From Desulfobulbaceae bacterium (lineage in GTDB: Bacteria > Desulfobacterota > Desulfobulbia > Desulfobulbales > BM004): a stretch of DNA of 43,259 nucleotides. Both the position numbers and the translations under genes were made by a program. The DNA lies in assembly GCA_002868955.1 (NCBI GenBank), contig PKTW01000165.1:1-43259 (forward strand). Reading direction: 5' to 3'. The notes beneath the pieces were generated by a model. The model did no database searches. It was not told where the DNA came from and was given only the letters and a program-made list of their open reading frames with translations. Shown in pieces: positions 14,698-22,650 of this stretch (position 1 is its first letter; each line of letters opens with the position of its first letter).

Positions 14698-16464
14698 CTA
14701 TAAAAGGAACAGCAGGCTGAAATATATTGCTGCAAAAAGCCCCATGATTGCAATGGGATAAAAACCGGACTGCGCCCTTTTCAGAAGATTCTCGGAGATC
14801 GTTTTCCTGTCTGGTGCGTCGAATGCAGTTTTCCAGAACGGCCAGCATATCTTAGCGAGCAGTGTTGCCGGCAGCCGTTTTACATGGTTGGTTACATGAA
14901 CAAGAAATTTGCCGACAAAGACCTGTTCCGCTGCACTGTTGAATGCATTGAGTCCTTTGTCCATAACCTGATAGAAGAGGCGCCCCCCCTTACGATAGAT
15001 CAGGTCGGTATCAAGGTTGATTGCCCTTATTTCAGCCGGATAGATGCCGGAGCGCAACAGCAGGGTAAAGGCCAGGGCTGAAAACATCAACAGTTGCAAC
15101 TGAGACAAAACATGCGGAGCTGTAAAGGGTACGAAATCAACAGGATACGGCAGGATGGAGTAGAGAAATTTTGGATAGACACCGAGAAAGATACAGAAAA
15201 AGGCTGCTATTCCCATGGCGATCAGCATACTGGGGGGCGCTTCTTTAACGCGGTGTCCAGCATCGTGTGAAAAGAAGGCAAAAAACGGGATTTTGATCCC
15301 TGAGTGGTGAAAGACGCCGGCAGAGGCAAAAAGCAGGGTCAACCAGATTATACTCATATGCCCGTGTGCCGCAGCATCAAGCACCATGGATTTGCTGACA
15401 AAACCGCTGGTCAAAGGGAATGCAGAAATGGAAGCAGCACCTATTGAGCAGAAAAGAGCAGTCCACGGCATGGACTTGTAAAGGCCGCCGAGGTCTGTGG
15501 CGTTGATCTTGCCTGTGCGGAAAATTACTGCTCCCATGGACATGAAGAGTAGAGACTTGTAAAGAATATGCGCAAAGGCATGGGCTGCCGCGCCGTTTAT
15601 TGAAAGTTCCGTGCCGATGCCGATCCCTACCATCATGAAGCCGACCTGATTGATGAGGCTGTAGGAAAGAACCCTGCGCATATCGTTTTCAATGACAGCG
15701 AAAAAGATTGGAAAGGCAGTCATGACAGCACCGATCCAGATAAGCGGCTCTGTGCCGGGAAAGGTCCTGGCTAGGGCATAAACTGCTGTTTTGGTTGTAA
15801 AGGCGCTTAAAAATACGGCGCCGCCCACTGTGGATTCAGGATAGGCGTCGGTCAACCAGGTATGCAGAAGAGGCCAGGCCGCGTTGATCCCCATGCCGAT
15901 GAAGATACAGTAGGTTGCCGGGCTGTGCAGACCGATAAATCCCAGGCTGATCGATTTCTGCTCGCTGATATACATGATGATGCCGGCCAGAAGGACGAGA
16001 CCGCCAAATACATGTACCATGAGGTAGCGGAAGCCTGCAGCCTGTGAAGCCTTGGTGCGCTTCGCCCATATCAACCATAAGGCGCTGACGGTCAGCATTT
16101 CCCAGAATACAAAGAAGGTGAACAGATCACCGGCAAAGACAACGCCGAGGGCACTGCCTGCATAGACAAGGCCGGCCACGTATTCCAGATCGCTCCTGAT
16201 GCTCAAAGTGTAGATAATGCCGATAACGGAGATAAGGTGGAATATGTAACCGAAAACAAGGGACAGCCGGTCGACTTTAAAGGGCACCAGATCAAAGCCT
16301 AAAAAGTCTATTTCCCAGGCGGTACCGACCTGGGTGGATATCAGGAAGAAAAAACTGATTATTGGCAGGATAAGCATGTAGGCGGATTTGACCCGGCCCC
16401 GAAGCAGCGGGACTAGCAGTGCGCCCAGGATATAGATAAAGGCTGGAGGAATGAACTCAATCAT
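14698..16464 (-). CDS. Mrp-type antiporter subunit D-like (third large subunit)
   Basis: A 588-aa proton-conducting membrane protein of the NuoL/M/N-MrpA/D superfamily with about 14 or more membrane segments. Family residues are visible: the glutamate in FFVFWEMLTVSALW (about 120), the lysine in FTTKTAVYAL (about 225), HAFAHILYKSLLF (about 294-306) and the later GFVSKSMVLDAA. Beyond the core there is a C-terminal extension with a soluble stretch and a final membrane helix (IMGLFAAIYFSLLFLL), longer than ordinary MrpD. It is the last gene of the operon; its start overlaps the 84-aa gene by 8 bases. It probably carries one of the ion or proton channels. Confidence 0.9.
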   Translation of the reverse strand: MIEFIPPAFIYILGALLVPLLRGRVKSAYMLILPIISFFFLISTQVGTAWEIDFLGFDLVPFKVDRLSLVFGYIFHLISVIGIIYTLSIRSDLEYVAGLVYAGSALGVVFAGDLFTFFVFWEMLTVSALWLIWAKRTKASQAAGFRYLMVHVFGGLVLLAGIIMYISEQKSISLGFIGLHSPATYCIFIGMGINAAWPLLHTWLTDAYPESTVGGAVFLSAFTTKTAVYALARTFPGTEPLIWIGAVMTAFPIFFAVIENDMRRVLSYSLINQVGFMMVGIGIGTELSINGAAAHAFAHILYKSLLFMSMGAVIFRTGKINATDLGGLYKSMPWTALFCSIGAASISAFPLTSGFVSKSMVLDAAAHGHMSIIWLTLLFASAGVFHHSGIKIPFFAFFSHDAGHRVKEAPPSMLIAMGIAAFFCIFLGVYPKFLYSILPYPVDFVPFTAPHVLSQLQLLMFSALAFTLLLRSGIYPAEIRAINLDTDLIYRKGGRLFYQVMDKGLNAFNSAAEQVFVGKFLVHVTNHVKRLPATLLAKICWPFWKTAFDAPDRKTISENLLKRAQSGFYPIAIMGLFAAIYFSLLFLL

Positions 16465-16705
16465 AGTAATCCTCTTCCCTCTTTACAAATGGCCGGAGAA
16501 TGTATTTTGCAGCAAGTACCAAGAGAACACAGGCGACAAAGCCGTAAATGGCATAAAAGCCGAACCACTCTTCCCAGGCAAAATAAGGATGCTTATGGAT
16601 GAATGGCTCCAGGGCCAGGAGCAGGATCAGGGACCCAAAAAGACCGTACAGGACCAGGTGTACATTTTTCTTGCTGTCAAAAATATGTTTTTTTTCAGTG
16701 TCCAT
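16457..16705 (-). CDS. small two-helix membrane protein of the antiporter operon
   Basis: An 82-aa (84-aa from ATG 16711) protein with a charged N-terminus and two membrane segments: VLYGLFGSLILLLALEPF, and YAIYGFVACVLLVLAAKYIL after the HKHPYFAWEEWFGF loop. It ends in VKREEDYYD. I prefer ATG 16705, since GGAAC lies at usable spacing; ATG 16711 is two codons upstream. It overlaps the start of the following antiporter subunit, so the two are co-translated. No enzyme role is visible; a structural or assembly subunit of the complex is most likely. Confidence 0.75.
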   Translation of the reverse strand: MDTEKKHIFDSKKNVHLVLYGLFGSLILLLALEPFIHKHPYFAWEEWFGFYAIYGFVACVLLVLAAKYILRPFVKREEDYYD

Positions 16706-16728
16706 TTGCATGTTCCAAGCGGAATATT

Positions 16729-16860
16729 TTAATGACCTGGTGACGCCATGAGAAAAATTATGACCAGGTAAATAAGGCTTATGCCGAAAATCACATAGAA
16801 TGCCGGCCGGTATCCCGGGACCGGATCATGTTTTAACTCTTTCAGTTCCTGGTCCTGCAT
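16729..16860 (-). CDS. 43-aa single-helix membrane microprotein of the antiporter operon
   Basis: A 43-aa frame fills the gap between two antiporter genes. GGAGG lies 7 bases before its ATG, and the start is 3 bp after the upstream stop. The product has a charged N-terminus (MQDQELKELKHDPVPGYRP) and one membrane helix (FYVIFGISLIYLVIIFLMA). Tight spacing, a strong ribosome site and a membrane helix in a membrane-complex operon argue that it is real. It is likely a small accessory subunit; I know no named family. Confidence 0.72.
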   Translation of the reverse strand: MQDQELKELKHDPVPGYRPAFYVIFGISLIYLVIIFLMASPGH

Positions 16861-16863
16861 GTT

Positions 16864-18345
16864 TTAACCTCCAATAATAGTCTGGACAGCCAAGCTGGCC
16901 AGGTTGAAAAACGGCTGGGGAAAGAAAAACAGTCCTACAGAAAGAATTGCAGTTATTACCAGCGGCACCACACACCAGAGCGGGGCCTCCTGAATCTTGT
17001 CCTCAAACATGGATTCTTCAGGAGTGCAGAAAAAAGCCCGGTAAACAACCGGCAGAAAATAGGCGGCATTAAGCAGCGAACTACTAAGCAGCACGACCAG
17101 CATGACGATCTGGTCTGCCTCTAGAGTGCCGAGTACTAGAAACCATTTGCTGATGAAGCCGCCGGTGGGAGGCAACCCGATGACGCTGAGGCTGCCGATA
17201 AGGAAGGCGGCCATGGTAACCGGCATACGTTTGCCGATACCGACCATTTCACTTATATATTTTTTGCTGGTGGCCACGAAAATTGCACCGGCACACATGA
17301 ACAGAGTGATCTTGCCGAATGCATGCATGGCAATATGCATCAGGCCGCCGGTCATTGCTTTCGGCGACAGGAGGCTGGCTCCCAGAATGATATAGGAAAG
17401 CTGGCCGATGGTGGAAAAAGCCAGTCTGCGTTTCAGGCCGTCCTGTGACAGGGCAATAAGGGATGCGGTCAAAATGGTAAAGGCGGCAATGTAGCAGAGC
17501 ACGGTGCCGAGATTAAGCGATGACAGGAGATTGGTGCCGAAGATCCCGGTGATCACCCGGAATATGGAAAACACGCCGACCTTGACAACAGCAACCGCAT
17601 GCAGTAAGGCCGATACCGGGGTGGGTGCGACCATGGCTGCCGGCAGCCAGGCATGGAAAGGCATGATGCCGGCCTTGGCAAAGCCGAAAACGCACATAAG
17701 CAGCAAGACTGTCACTGTGGACTTTGAAAGACCAAGCGGCAAAATCCCCTGGCTGGCAAAGTCCAGCGTTCCTGTTAAAGAGTACAGGATGAGCATGGCA
17801 GGCAGCACCAGACCGATGGAGGTGCCCAGGATATAGGACAGGTATTTGCGGCCGGAGATTCTTGCCTCATGATCCTGGTGATGGGTAACCAGGGGATAGG
17901 TTGCCAGGGAAAGCATCTCGTAAAAGAGGTACATGGTAAAGAGGTTGGCGGAGAAGGCCACGCCGATGGTGGCGGAGAGCGCCACGGCAAAAAAAGCGAA
18001 ATAGCGCGTCTGGCTGTGTTCATTCAGGCCCCGCATGTAGCCGATTGAATAGGCTGAGGTCGCTATCCAGAGAGAGGAAGAAACCAGGGCAAAGAGCATG
18101 CCCATCGGATCCACCCTGAACTGGATGGCCAAACCGGGTAATACTTCCACAAGGGTATATTCTATGATAACACCATTCAGCACAAGAGGCAGCATGGACA
18201 CCACCAGTCCAAACTTGATAATGCCGGCAAGAAAGGTCCAGCCTTCCCGCAGGTTGGGCCTGCTCCCGGAAGCAACAATGGGGATGACTGCCACCAGTGA
18301 GACAAGGACGGCAAGAAGTGGTTTTATGGAGGTAATGGTTTCCAT
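16864..18345 (-). CDS. Mrp-type antiporter subunit D-like (second large subunit)
   Basis: A 493-aa polytopic protein of the NuoN/MrpD superfamily. Key charged residues are present: YLFYEMLSLATYPL (Glu in the fifth core helix), AVAVVKVGVFSI (Lys), HAFGKITLFMCAG (His and Lys in the broken-helix region) and TGGFISKWFLVLG. Having the full set of Glu and Lys residues suggests it moves protons. It lies between the first MrpD-like subunit and the microprotein, with a 132-bp gap upstream containing degenerate AT-rich repeats. The close paralogy of three large subunits resembles respiratory-complex antiporter modules. Confidence 0.92.
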   Translation of the reverse strand: METITSIKPLLAVLVSLVAVIPIVASGSRPNLREGWTFLAGIIKFGLVVSMLPLVLNGVIIEYTLVEVLPGLAIQFRVDPMGMLFALVSSSLWIATSAYSIGYMRGLNEHSQTRYFAFFAVALSATIGVAFSANLFTMYLFYEMLSLATYPLVTHHQDHEARISGRKYLSYILGTSIGLVLPAMLILYSLTGTLDFASQGILPLGLSKSTVTVLLLMCVFGFAKAGIMPFHAWLPAAMVAPTPVSALLHAVAVVKVGVFSIFRVITGIFGTNLLSSLNLGTVLCYIAAFTILTASLIALSQDGLKRRLAFSTIGQLSYIILGASLLSPKAMTGGLMHIAMHAFGKITLFMCAGAIFVATSKKYISEMVGIGKRMPVTMAAFLIGSLSVIGLPPTGGFISKWFLVLGTLEADQIVMLVVLLSSSLLNAAYFLPVVYRAFFCTPEESMFEDKIQEAPLWCVVPLVITAILSVGLFFFPQPFFNLASLAVQTIIGG

Positions 18346-18352
18346 GAAAAAA

Positions 18353-18480
18353 AGTTATCAGTTATCAGTTTGCAGTTGTAAGTTTGCTTTGCTTTATAAA
18401 ATATGACCCATTTATACGGGTCTATCTATCGTTGGTTTATTGCATAATTCTTCATTCTTCATTTTTAATTCTTAATTTTA
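18353..18480. repeat. low-complexity AT-rich repeats between two antiporter genes
   Basis: 18353-18393 contains short degenerate repeats of the type AGTTATCAGTTATCAGTTTGCAG. 18441-18480 has a second set (TTCTTCATTCTTCATTTTTAATTC). Such stretches interrupt an otherwise tightly packed operon and look like junk or spacer expansion. Confidence 0.5.
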
Positions 18481-19974
18481 CAACAATCCTGCAGGCACTG
18501 AGTGCTGGATAATGTTTGTAATTATATCACCTGAGTACAGGCCAATGACGATCAAACTGAGGGCTACAATGATAAGCGGCACCAGCATGGTCAGGGGCGC
18601 CTCGTCGATGATGACCTTTTCTGTTTCACCACCGTGGTGGTCGACCTTGGGCTCAAAGTAGGCGATTTCAATGACCTTGAAAAACAGGATGGCATTTATC
18701 AGGCTGGAGACCAGCAGGGCTGCCATGAAATGATATTTCCCGGCATCGATGGCACCGAGGATGAGGTACCATTTGCTGAAAAATCCGGCTGTCGGCGGGA
18801 CGCCGATCATTGACAGAGCACCCACGGTAAAGGCTGCCATGGTCACCGGCATTTTTTTATACAGCCCGGCAAGATCCTGAAGCTGGTGACCGCCTTTCTT
18901 GTAAATGACAATGCCGGCAAAAAGAAAGAGACAGAGGGTCATCAGGGCATCGTTGACAATATGCAGGATGGCTCCGGTTAATCCAGCAGCGCTGGCCAGC
19001 CAGGCACCTCCAACCATATACCCCACCTCTGCGACGATGAGATAGGTCAGCATCTTCTTGAAGTCGGTCTGGGCCAGGGCCAGGATTGATCCGCTTATAA
19101 TAGCGATTACGGACATCCAGACGATGGTTTCGGACAGGCCGATGATGCTATAGACATAGAGCGGTGAAAAAACCGACAGCATAATGCGGATCATGATATA
19201 GACCGACACCTTGGTGACCAGGGGTGCAACCAGGCAGCCGGCTGCCGAAGGGGCATACGTATAGGCATTGGGCAGCCAGCCATGCAACGGAAAGAAGGCC
19301 ATCTTGATCCAAATTCCTACCAGGATGAGAAGCAGGGCGATAAAAACTGCATTTAAAGAGTATAAGCCGGGAAGAATGGTGAGCAGGTCGGCCATATTGA
19401 GAGAGCCGGTCATGATATAAAGATGACCGACACCCAAAAGATAGAAACTGGCGCCGATTGTTCCCAGGATAACATAGTTGAAGCTGGCAACCAGGGCCCG
19501 GTTGTCACCCATTGCTATGAGCGCATAGCCGGTAAGTGCGGAAATTTCAAGAAGAACGTAAAGGTTGAAAGCATCGCCGGTAACAGTCATCCCCAGAAGG
19601 CCGGTAACCAGCAGTATGAATAGGGTGTAAAACTGGGGGATCTTCTCCGGCACTTCCTGCTTGACGCTTTCTTTGGAGAAGATAACTGCCAGTAAACTTA
19701 CAAAAGAAACCGTAACCAGCACCAGTCCGTTTAAATGGTCAATTACATATTCAATACCGAATGGCGGCGGCCAGCCGCCGAGACGATAGCTTATAGCGCC
19801 GTTTTCTATTACCCGGATAAGTGTTACAACAGAGGCAGCAAATGAACCCAAAATGCCCAGTATTGCCACAGGGAGGCAGTACCGCCGGTTGACCAAACCG
19901 AGGATGTTAACCAGTAAGGCACTTAATAAAGGAATTATGACGAGAAGAACCGGGGCCTGTTTCACAAAACTCAT
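18478..19974 (-). CDS. mrpD: Mrp-type antiporter subunit D (first large subunit)
   Basis: A 498-aa MrpD/MbhH-like protein: LYVLLEISALTGYAL (Glu), APLVTKVSVYIMIR (Lys) and TAGFFSKWYLILG. At the position where the paralogues carry His-x-x-x-Lys, it reads HIVNDALMTLCLF, so the lysine is absent; this may be normal for the MbhH-type branch. Immediately upstream lies mrpC, with a 1-base overlap. The place after MrpC matches MrpD in both Mrp and Mbh operons. It is thought to form one ion path of the antiporter. Confidence 0.93.
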   Translation of the reverse strand: MSFVKQAPVLLVIIPLLSALLVNILGLVNRRYCLPVAILGILGSFAASVVTLIRVIENGAISYRLGGWPPPFGIEYVIDHLNGLVLVTVSFVSLLAVIFSKESVKQEVPEKIPQFYTLFILLVTGLLGMTVTGDAFNLYVLLEISALTGYALIAMGDNRALVASFNYVILGTIGASFYLLGVGHLYIMTGSLNMADLLTILPGLYSLNAVFIALLLILVGIWIKMAFFPLHGWLPNAYTYAPSAAGCLVAPLVTKVSVYIMIRIMLSVFSPLYVYSIIGLSETIVWMSVIAIISGSILALAQTDFKKMLTYLIVAEVGYMVGGAWLASAAGLTGAILHIVNDALMTLCLFLFAGIVIYKKGGHQLQDLAGLYKKMPVTMAAFTVGALSMIGVPPTAGFFSKWYLILGAIDAGKYHFMAALLVSSLINAILFFKVIEIAYFEPKVDHHGGETEKVIIDEAPLTMLVPLIIVALSLIVIGLYSGDIITNIIQHSVPAGLL

Positions 19975-20348
19975 TACAGCTGCTCCTGTATCTCGTCTTC
20001 TTCAAGACTGTTATATCGGCGGTGGATTCCCAGGCAGATTGCCAATGCCACGCCAAGAGTACCGACAGATACCACAATGGCGGTAAGCATCAGGACATGG
20101 GGCAGTGGATTGGCATAGTGGGCAACGTCAACGGCGGCTTCGACTGCACCATGGCCGTGGGCAATGATCGGGATGGTGGCATGCTCTTTGGCGCCGGTGG
20201 ATACATAAAAAACAATGATGGCGGTCTGGAAGATCGACATGCCGATAACCTTTTTAACCAGGTTATTCTTTGCCAGCATGGCATAGAGGCCGATCATCAT
20301 GAGCAGGATGTATATCCAGTAATTATAACTTGAAATGATTGACTGCAT
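19974..20348 (-). CDS. mrpC: Mrp antiporter subunit C (NuoK-like)
   Basis: A 124-aa protein with three membrane helices homologous to NuoK: NYWIYILLMMIGLYAML, then NLVKKVIGMSIFQTAIIVFYV, then PHVLMLTAIVVSVGTLGVALAICL. Between helices 2 and 3 there is a His-rich loop (IAHGHGAVEAAV). The stop overlaps the mrpD start by one base and the start is 2 bp past the mrpB stop. Length and order fit MrpC. Confidence 0.93.
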   Translation of the reverse strand: MQSIISSYNYWIYILLMMIGLYAMLAKNNLVKKVIGMSIFQTAIIVFYVSTGAKEHATIPIIAHGHGAVEAAVDVAHYANPLPHVLMLTAIVVSVGTLGVALAICLGIHRRYNSLEEDEIQEQL

Positions 20349-20350
20349 TA

Positions 20351-21370
20351 TTAACCCTTGTCGTATTTGCCGTGGGAAATAATATTTAGATAGATAGAAA
20401 TCACAATTGCCATGACCGCAATCGCCACGCCAATCTCAATACCAAGCATACCGTGAGAACGTGCCATGATCTTGTCCGTTGCCGGCAGCACCTTGCTGAG
20501 CACAGAATAATCGAGAAAGTTTGCTCCCAGGAGTAAACATAAAAAGCCTATTCCTGCATAGATCAGCACCCCGATGTTGCCCAGCAGGATATTTAATCTT
20601 TCACTCATGATCCCAATAATCATCCTGGAGTCATAGCTGATGGCCAAGAGTATGAAGCTGGCGCCAAGAATGACCCCACCCTGAAAACCACCGCCAGGAC
20701 TGTGATGCCCGTGTGCCACTACATAGAGGGCAAAGAGTTGGATAAAAGGAGCCAGCTGCCTGGCAATAAACCTGATAATGGTGTCAGGATAGCCTTCTGA
20801 GATAACGTATGGCTCGGGGAGGTCACACCGGTCGTCTCTTTTATAACGGCGCAGGATTGCAATGACAGCCAGGCCGGCTGTGAAAATCACAGCTGTTTCA
20901 AACATGGTGTCAAAGCCCCTGTAATCTGCCAGGACAGAGGTCACAATATTGGGTACGTTTGTATCATGCAGTGACTGGGTAATGTAATACGGTGAAAGGT
21001 GGAGACTGGCCGGCGTAAAAGGGCTGGCAAATCCGGGAAAATCGGTCTCGGCAATGATAAGCACCAGTCCGGTCAGCAATGCCGCCATCAGAGCAAAAAC
21101 CTTGGCAAGCATGCGCCCTGACTTACGAGTTCTAACCCTTCTGGTGGTTTGGTGGACCGCGGCAAAAAACAGGACAGTGCTAACGCCTGCTCCCACCGAT
21201 GCCTCGGTAAAGGCGACATCCACCGCCCCCATCTCGGTCCAGAGAAGACACATCAGGAAGCTGTAGGCCCCGAAAATAATTGCTGCACTGAGCAGGTCCT
21301 TTACCATGATGGTTGCAAAAGCGCAGATTACGATAAGGGTAAGTATGCTGAGGTCAAGCTGCCAGATCAT
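20351..21370 (-). CDS. mrpB: fused MrpA C-terminal (DUF4040/MbhD-E-like) plus MrpB protein
   Basis: A 339-aa membrane protein that joins separate subunits of other organisms. Residues about 10-80 form a DUF4040/MbhD-like segment (KDLLSAAIIFGAYSF, then GAVDVAFTEASVGAGVSTVLF). Residues about 90-175 resemble the MbhE-like link. Residues about 195-335 are MnhB (APFIQLFALYVVAHGHHSPGGGFQGG). In MrpA the DUF4040 part sits at the end of the large subunit; here it precedes MrpB, as in the archaeal Mbh order. It overlaps the mrpG stop (ATGA). Confidence 0.9.
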   Translation of the reverse strand: MIWQLDLSILTLIVICAFATIMVKDLLSAAIIFGAYSFLMCLLWTEMGAVDVAFTEASVGAGVSTVLFFAAVHQTTRRVRTRKSGRMLAKVFALMAALLTGLVLIIAETDFPGFASPFTPASLHLSPYYITQSLHDTNVPNIVTSVLADYRGFDTMFETAVIFTAGLAVIAILRRYKRDDRCDLPEPYVISEGYPDTIIRFIARQLAPFIQLFALYVVAHGHHSPGGGFQGGVILGASFILLAISYDSRMIIGIMSERLNILLGNIGVLIYAGIGFLCLLLGANFLDYSVLSKVLPATDKIMARSHGMLGIEIGVAIAVMAIVISIYLNIISHGKYDKG

Positions 21371-21696
21371 GGACTCTCTTCCTCCGGGTTTTTAGCCCAG
21401 GGTTTAATGCCAGACTCATAGCCGGCATCAATAATGGCATGGGTTGCAGTGGGGCTTGCCATAAAGATAAAGACAGCAATCAAAAGAATTTTCATGGCAA
21501 CCAGCAGGTTTGCCAGATTTATTTCATGGAAGTTATAGAGCACCAGAGCCAAGAGGATTACGAGCGAAGACAGGGTGTCCCCTTTTCCGGCTGCATGCAT
21601 CCTTGAATAAAAATCCGGGAAACGCAGCAGTCCTACTGTTGTTGCAAAAAAGAAAAGCAGGGCGATTACAGTAAGCACGATGACAACAATATCCAT
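21367..21696 (-). CDS. mrpG: Mrp antiporter subunit G
   Basis: A 109-aa protein with three membrane helices and the family motif LLRFPDFYSRMHAAGKGDTLSS near residues 23-44. It ends in an acidic hydrophilic tail (KNPEEESP). Its start overlaps the mrpF stop by one base and its stop overlaps the next start. Typical MrpG. Confidence 0.95.
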   Translation of the reverse strand: MDIVVIVLTVIALLFFFATTVGLLRFPDFYSRMHAAGKGDTLSSLVILLALVLYNFHEINLANLLVAMKILLIAVFIFMASPTATHAIIDAGYESGIKPWAKNPEEESP

Positions 21697-22004
21697 CAGT
21701 CATCCTCCGCCGGGAACCTGTAACCATAGCCCTTGGGATTAAGGTTTTTGTGCTGTTGAAAATAGCGTGAAGCCGCTATGGTAACAATAAAATTAAGCAG
21801 GGCATAAGCCAGGGCAATGTCGATAAACATATCCACCCGGTGGTAAATGGTCCCGATAATCACCAGGAGAATTGTCGTCTTGGTGCCGATCACGTTGACG
21901 CCCATGATACGGTCAATAGCAGTAGGGCCATGGATGGCTCTGTGCAATGTCAGAAGCATGAGCAGGCAAAGTGCGACCCCTGTGCCAATAAAAAAAGAAT
22001 CCAT
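21696..22004 (-). CDS. mrpF: Mrp antiporter subunit F
   Basis: A 102-aa protein with three membrane helices and the MrpF motif HRAIHGPTAIDRIMGVNVIGTK (about 21-42), followed by DIALAYALLNFIVTIAASRYF. I start at ATG 22004 (MDSFFIGTG), one base beyond the mrpE stop; the open frame runs further upstream to 22169 but overlaps mrpE and lacks a ribosome site. Confidence 0.93.
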   Translation of the reverse strand: MDSFFIGTGVALCLLMLLTLHRAIHGPTAIDRIMGVNVIGTKTTILLVIIGTIYHRVDMFIDIALAYALLNFIVTIAASRYFQQHKNLNPKGYGYRFPAEDD

Positions 22005-22005
22005 A

Positions 22006-22485
22006 TCAGTCACTTTCAAAAACTTTTGCCAACCGTTCTTCCATTTCACCCGGGAGTCCGGCAGCAGCCTTGCGGCTGATGGCATGCACATAAAATACCT
22101 GGTCTTCAACCCTGATGGTAATGGTACCCGGGGTAAGGGTAATGGAGTTGGCCAGGGCAACTTTGGCAATATCGGTTTTCAGATTTGTTTTAAAGGTTAC
22201 TATTGTGGGATCAATCTGCTCTTTCATTTTCGGATGCAGGGCCAGAAATGTTACATGCAGGGTTGACAGAACGATCTGGAACAAAAGCCAGGGAAGATAC
22301 AGCAAAAACCTTACGCCTGTTGTCAAATGGTTACGGCTTTGCGGATCATACATGAAAAGGTCAGCGGATATAAGGGATACCAGCCCGCTGGAAATTACCC
22401 CGAGGGTCAAATGAAAAAGGTCGAATTTGCCTGACAGCAGAATCCAGAACCCGAACATGATCAAAAAGGTATAGATATATCGCAT
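22006..22485 (-). CDS. mrpE: Mrp antiporter subunit E
   Basis: A 159-aa protein with N-terminal membrane helices (YIYTFLIMFGFWILLSG; LTLGVISSGLVSLISADLF) and the conserved MnhE C-terminal domain: ANSITLTPGTITIRVEDQVFYVHAI near residues 112-136. It is the first gene of the operon, and the promoter should lie in the 165-bp divergent gap to the TSUP gene. Operon order E-F-G-B-C-D follows the archaeal Mbh/Mrp module rather than the Bacillus A-to-G order. Confidence 0.94.
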   Translation of the reverse strand: MRYIYTFLIMFGFWILLSGKFDLFHLTLGVISSGLVSLISADLFMYDPQSRNHLTTGVRFLLYLPWLLFQIVLSTLHVTFLALHPKMKEQIDPTIVTFKTNLKTDIAKVALANSITLTPGTITIRVEDQVFYVHAISRKAAAGLPGEMEERLAKVFESD

Positions 22486-22650
22486 GGAAAGCCTGGATGA
22501 TTTCGTTATGTTAATCCGCTTCGCAAATATGATTTAGCTTTCAGCAAAAAGTAAAATGATCTATGCTAGCGCAAATGTAATTAAAACATGTGAAAAAACA
22601 ACAATTTTTTTAGGTATTTCTACGGACAGCCAAAATCCTTTGAAAAAAAG

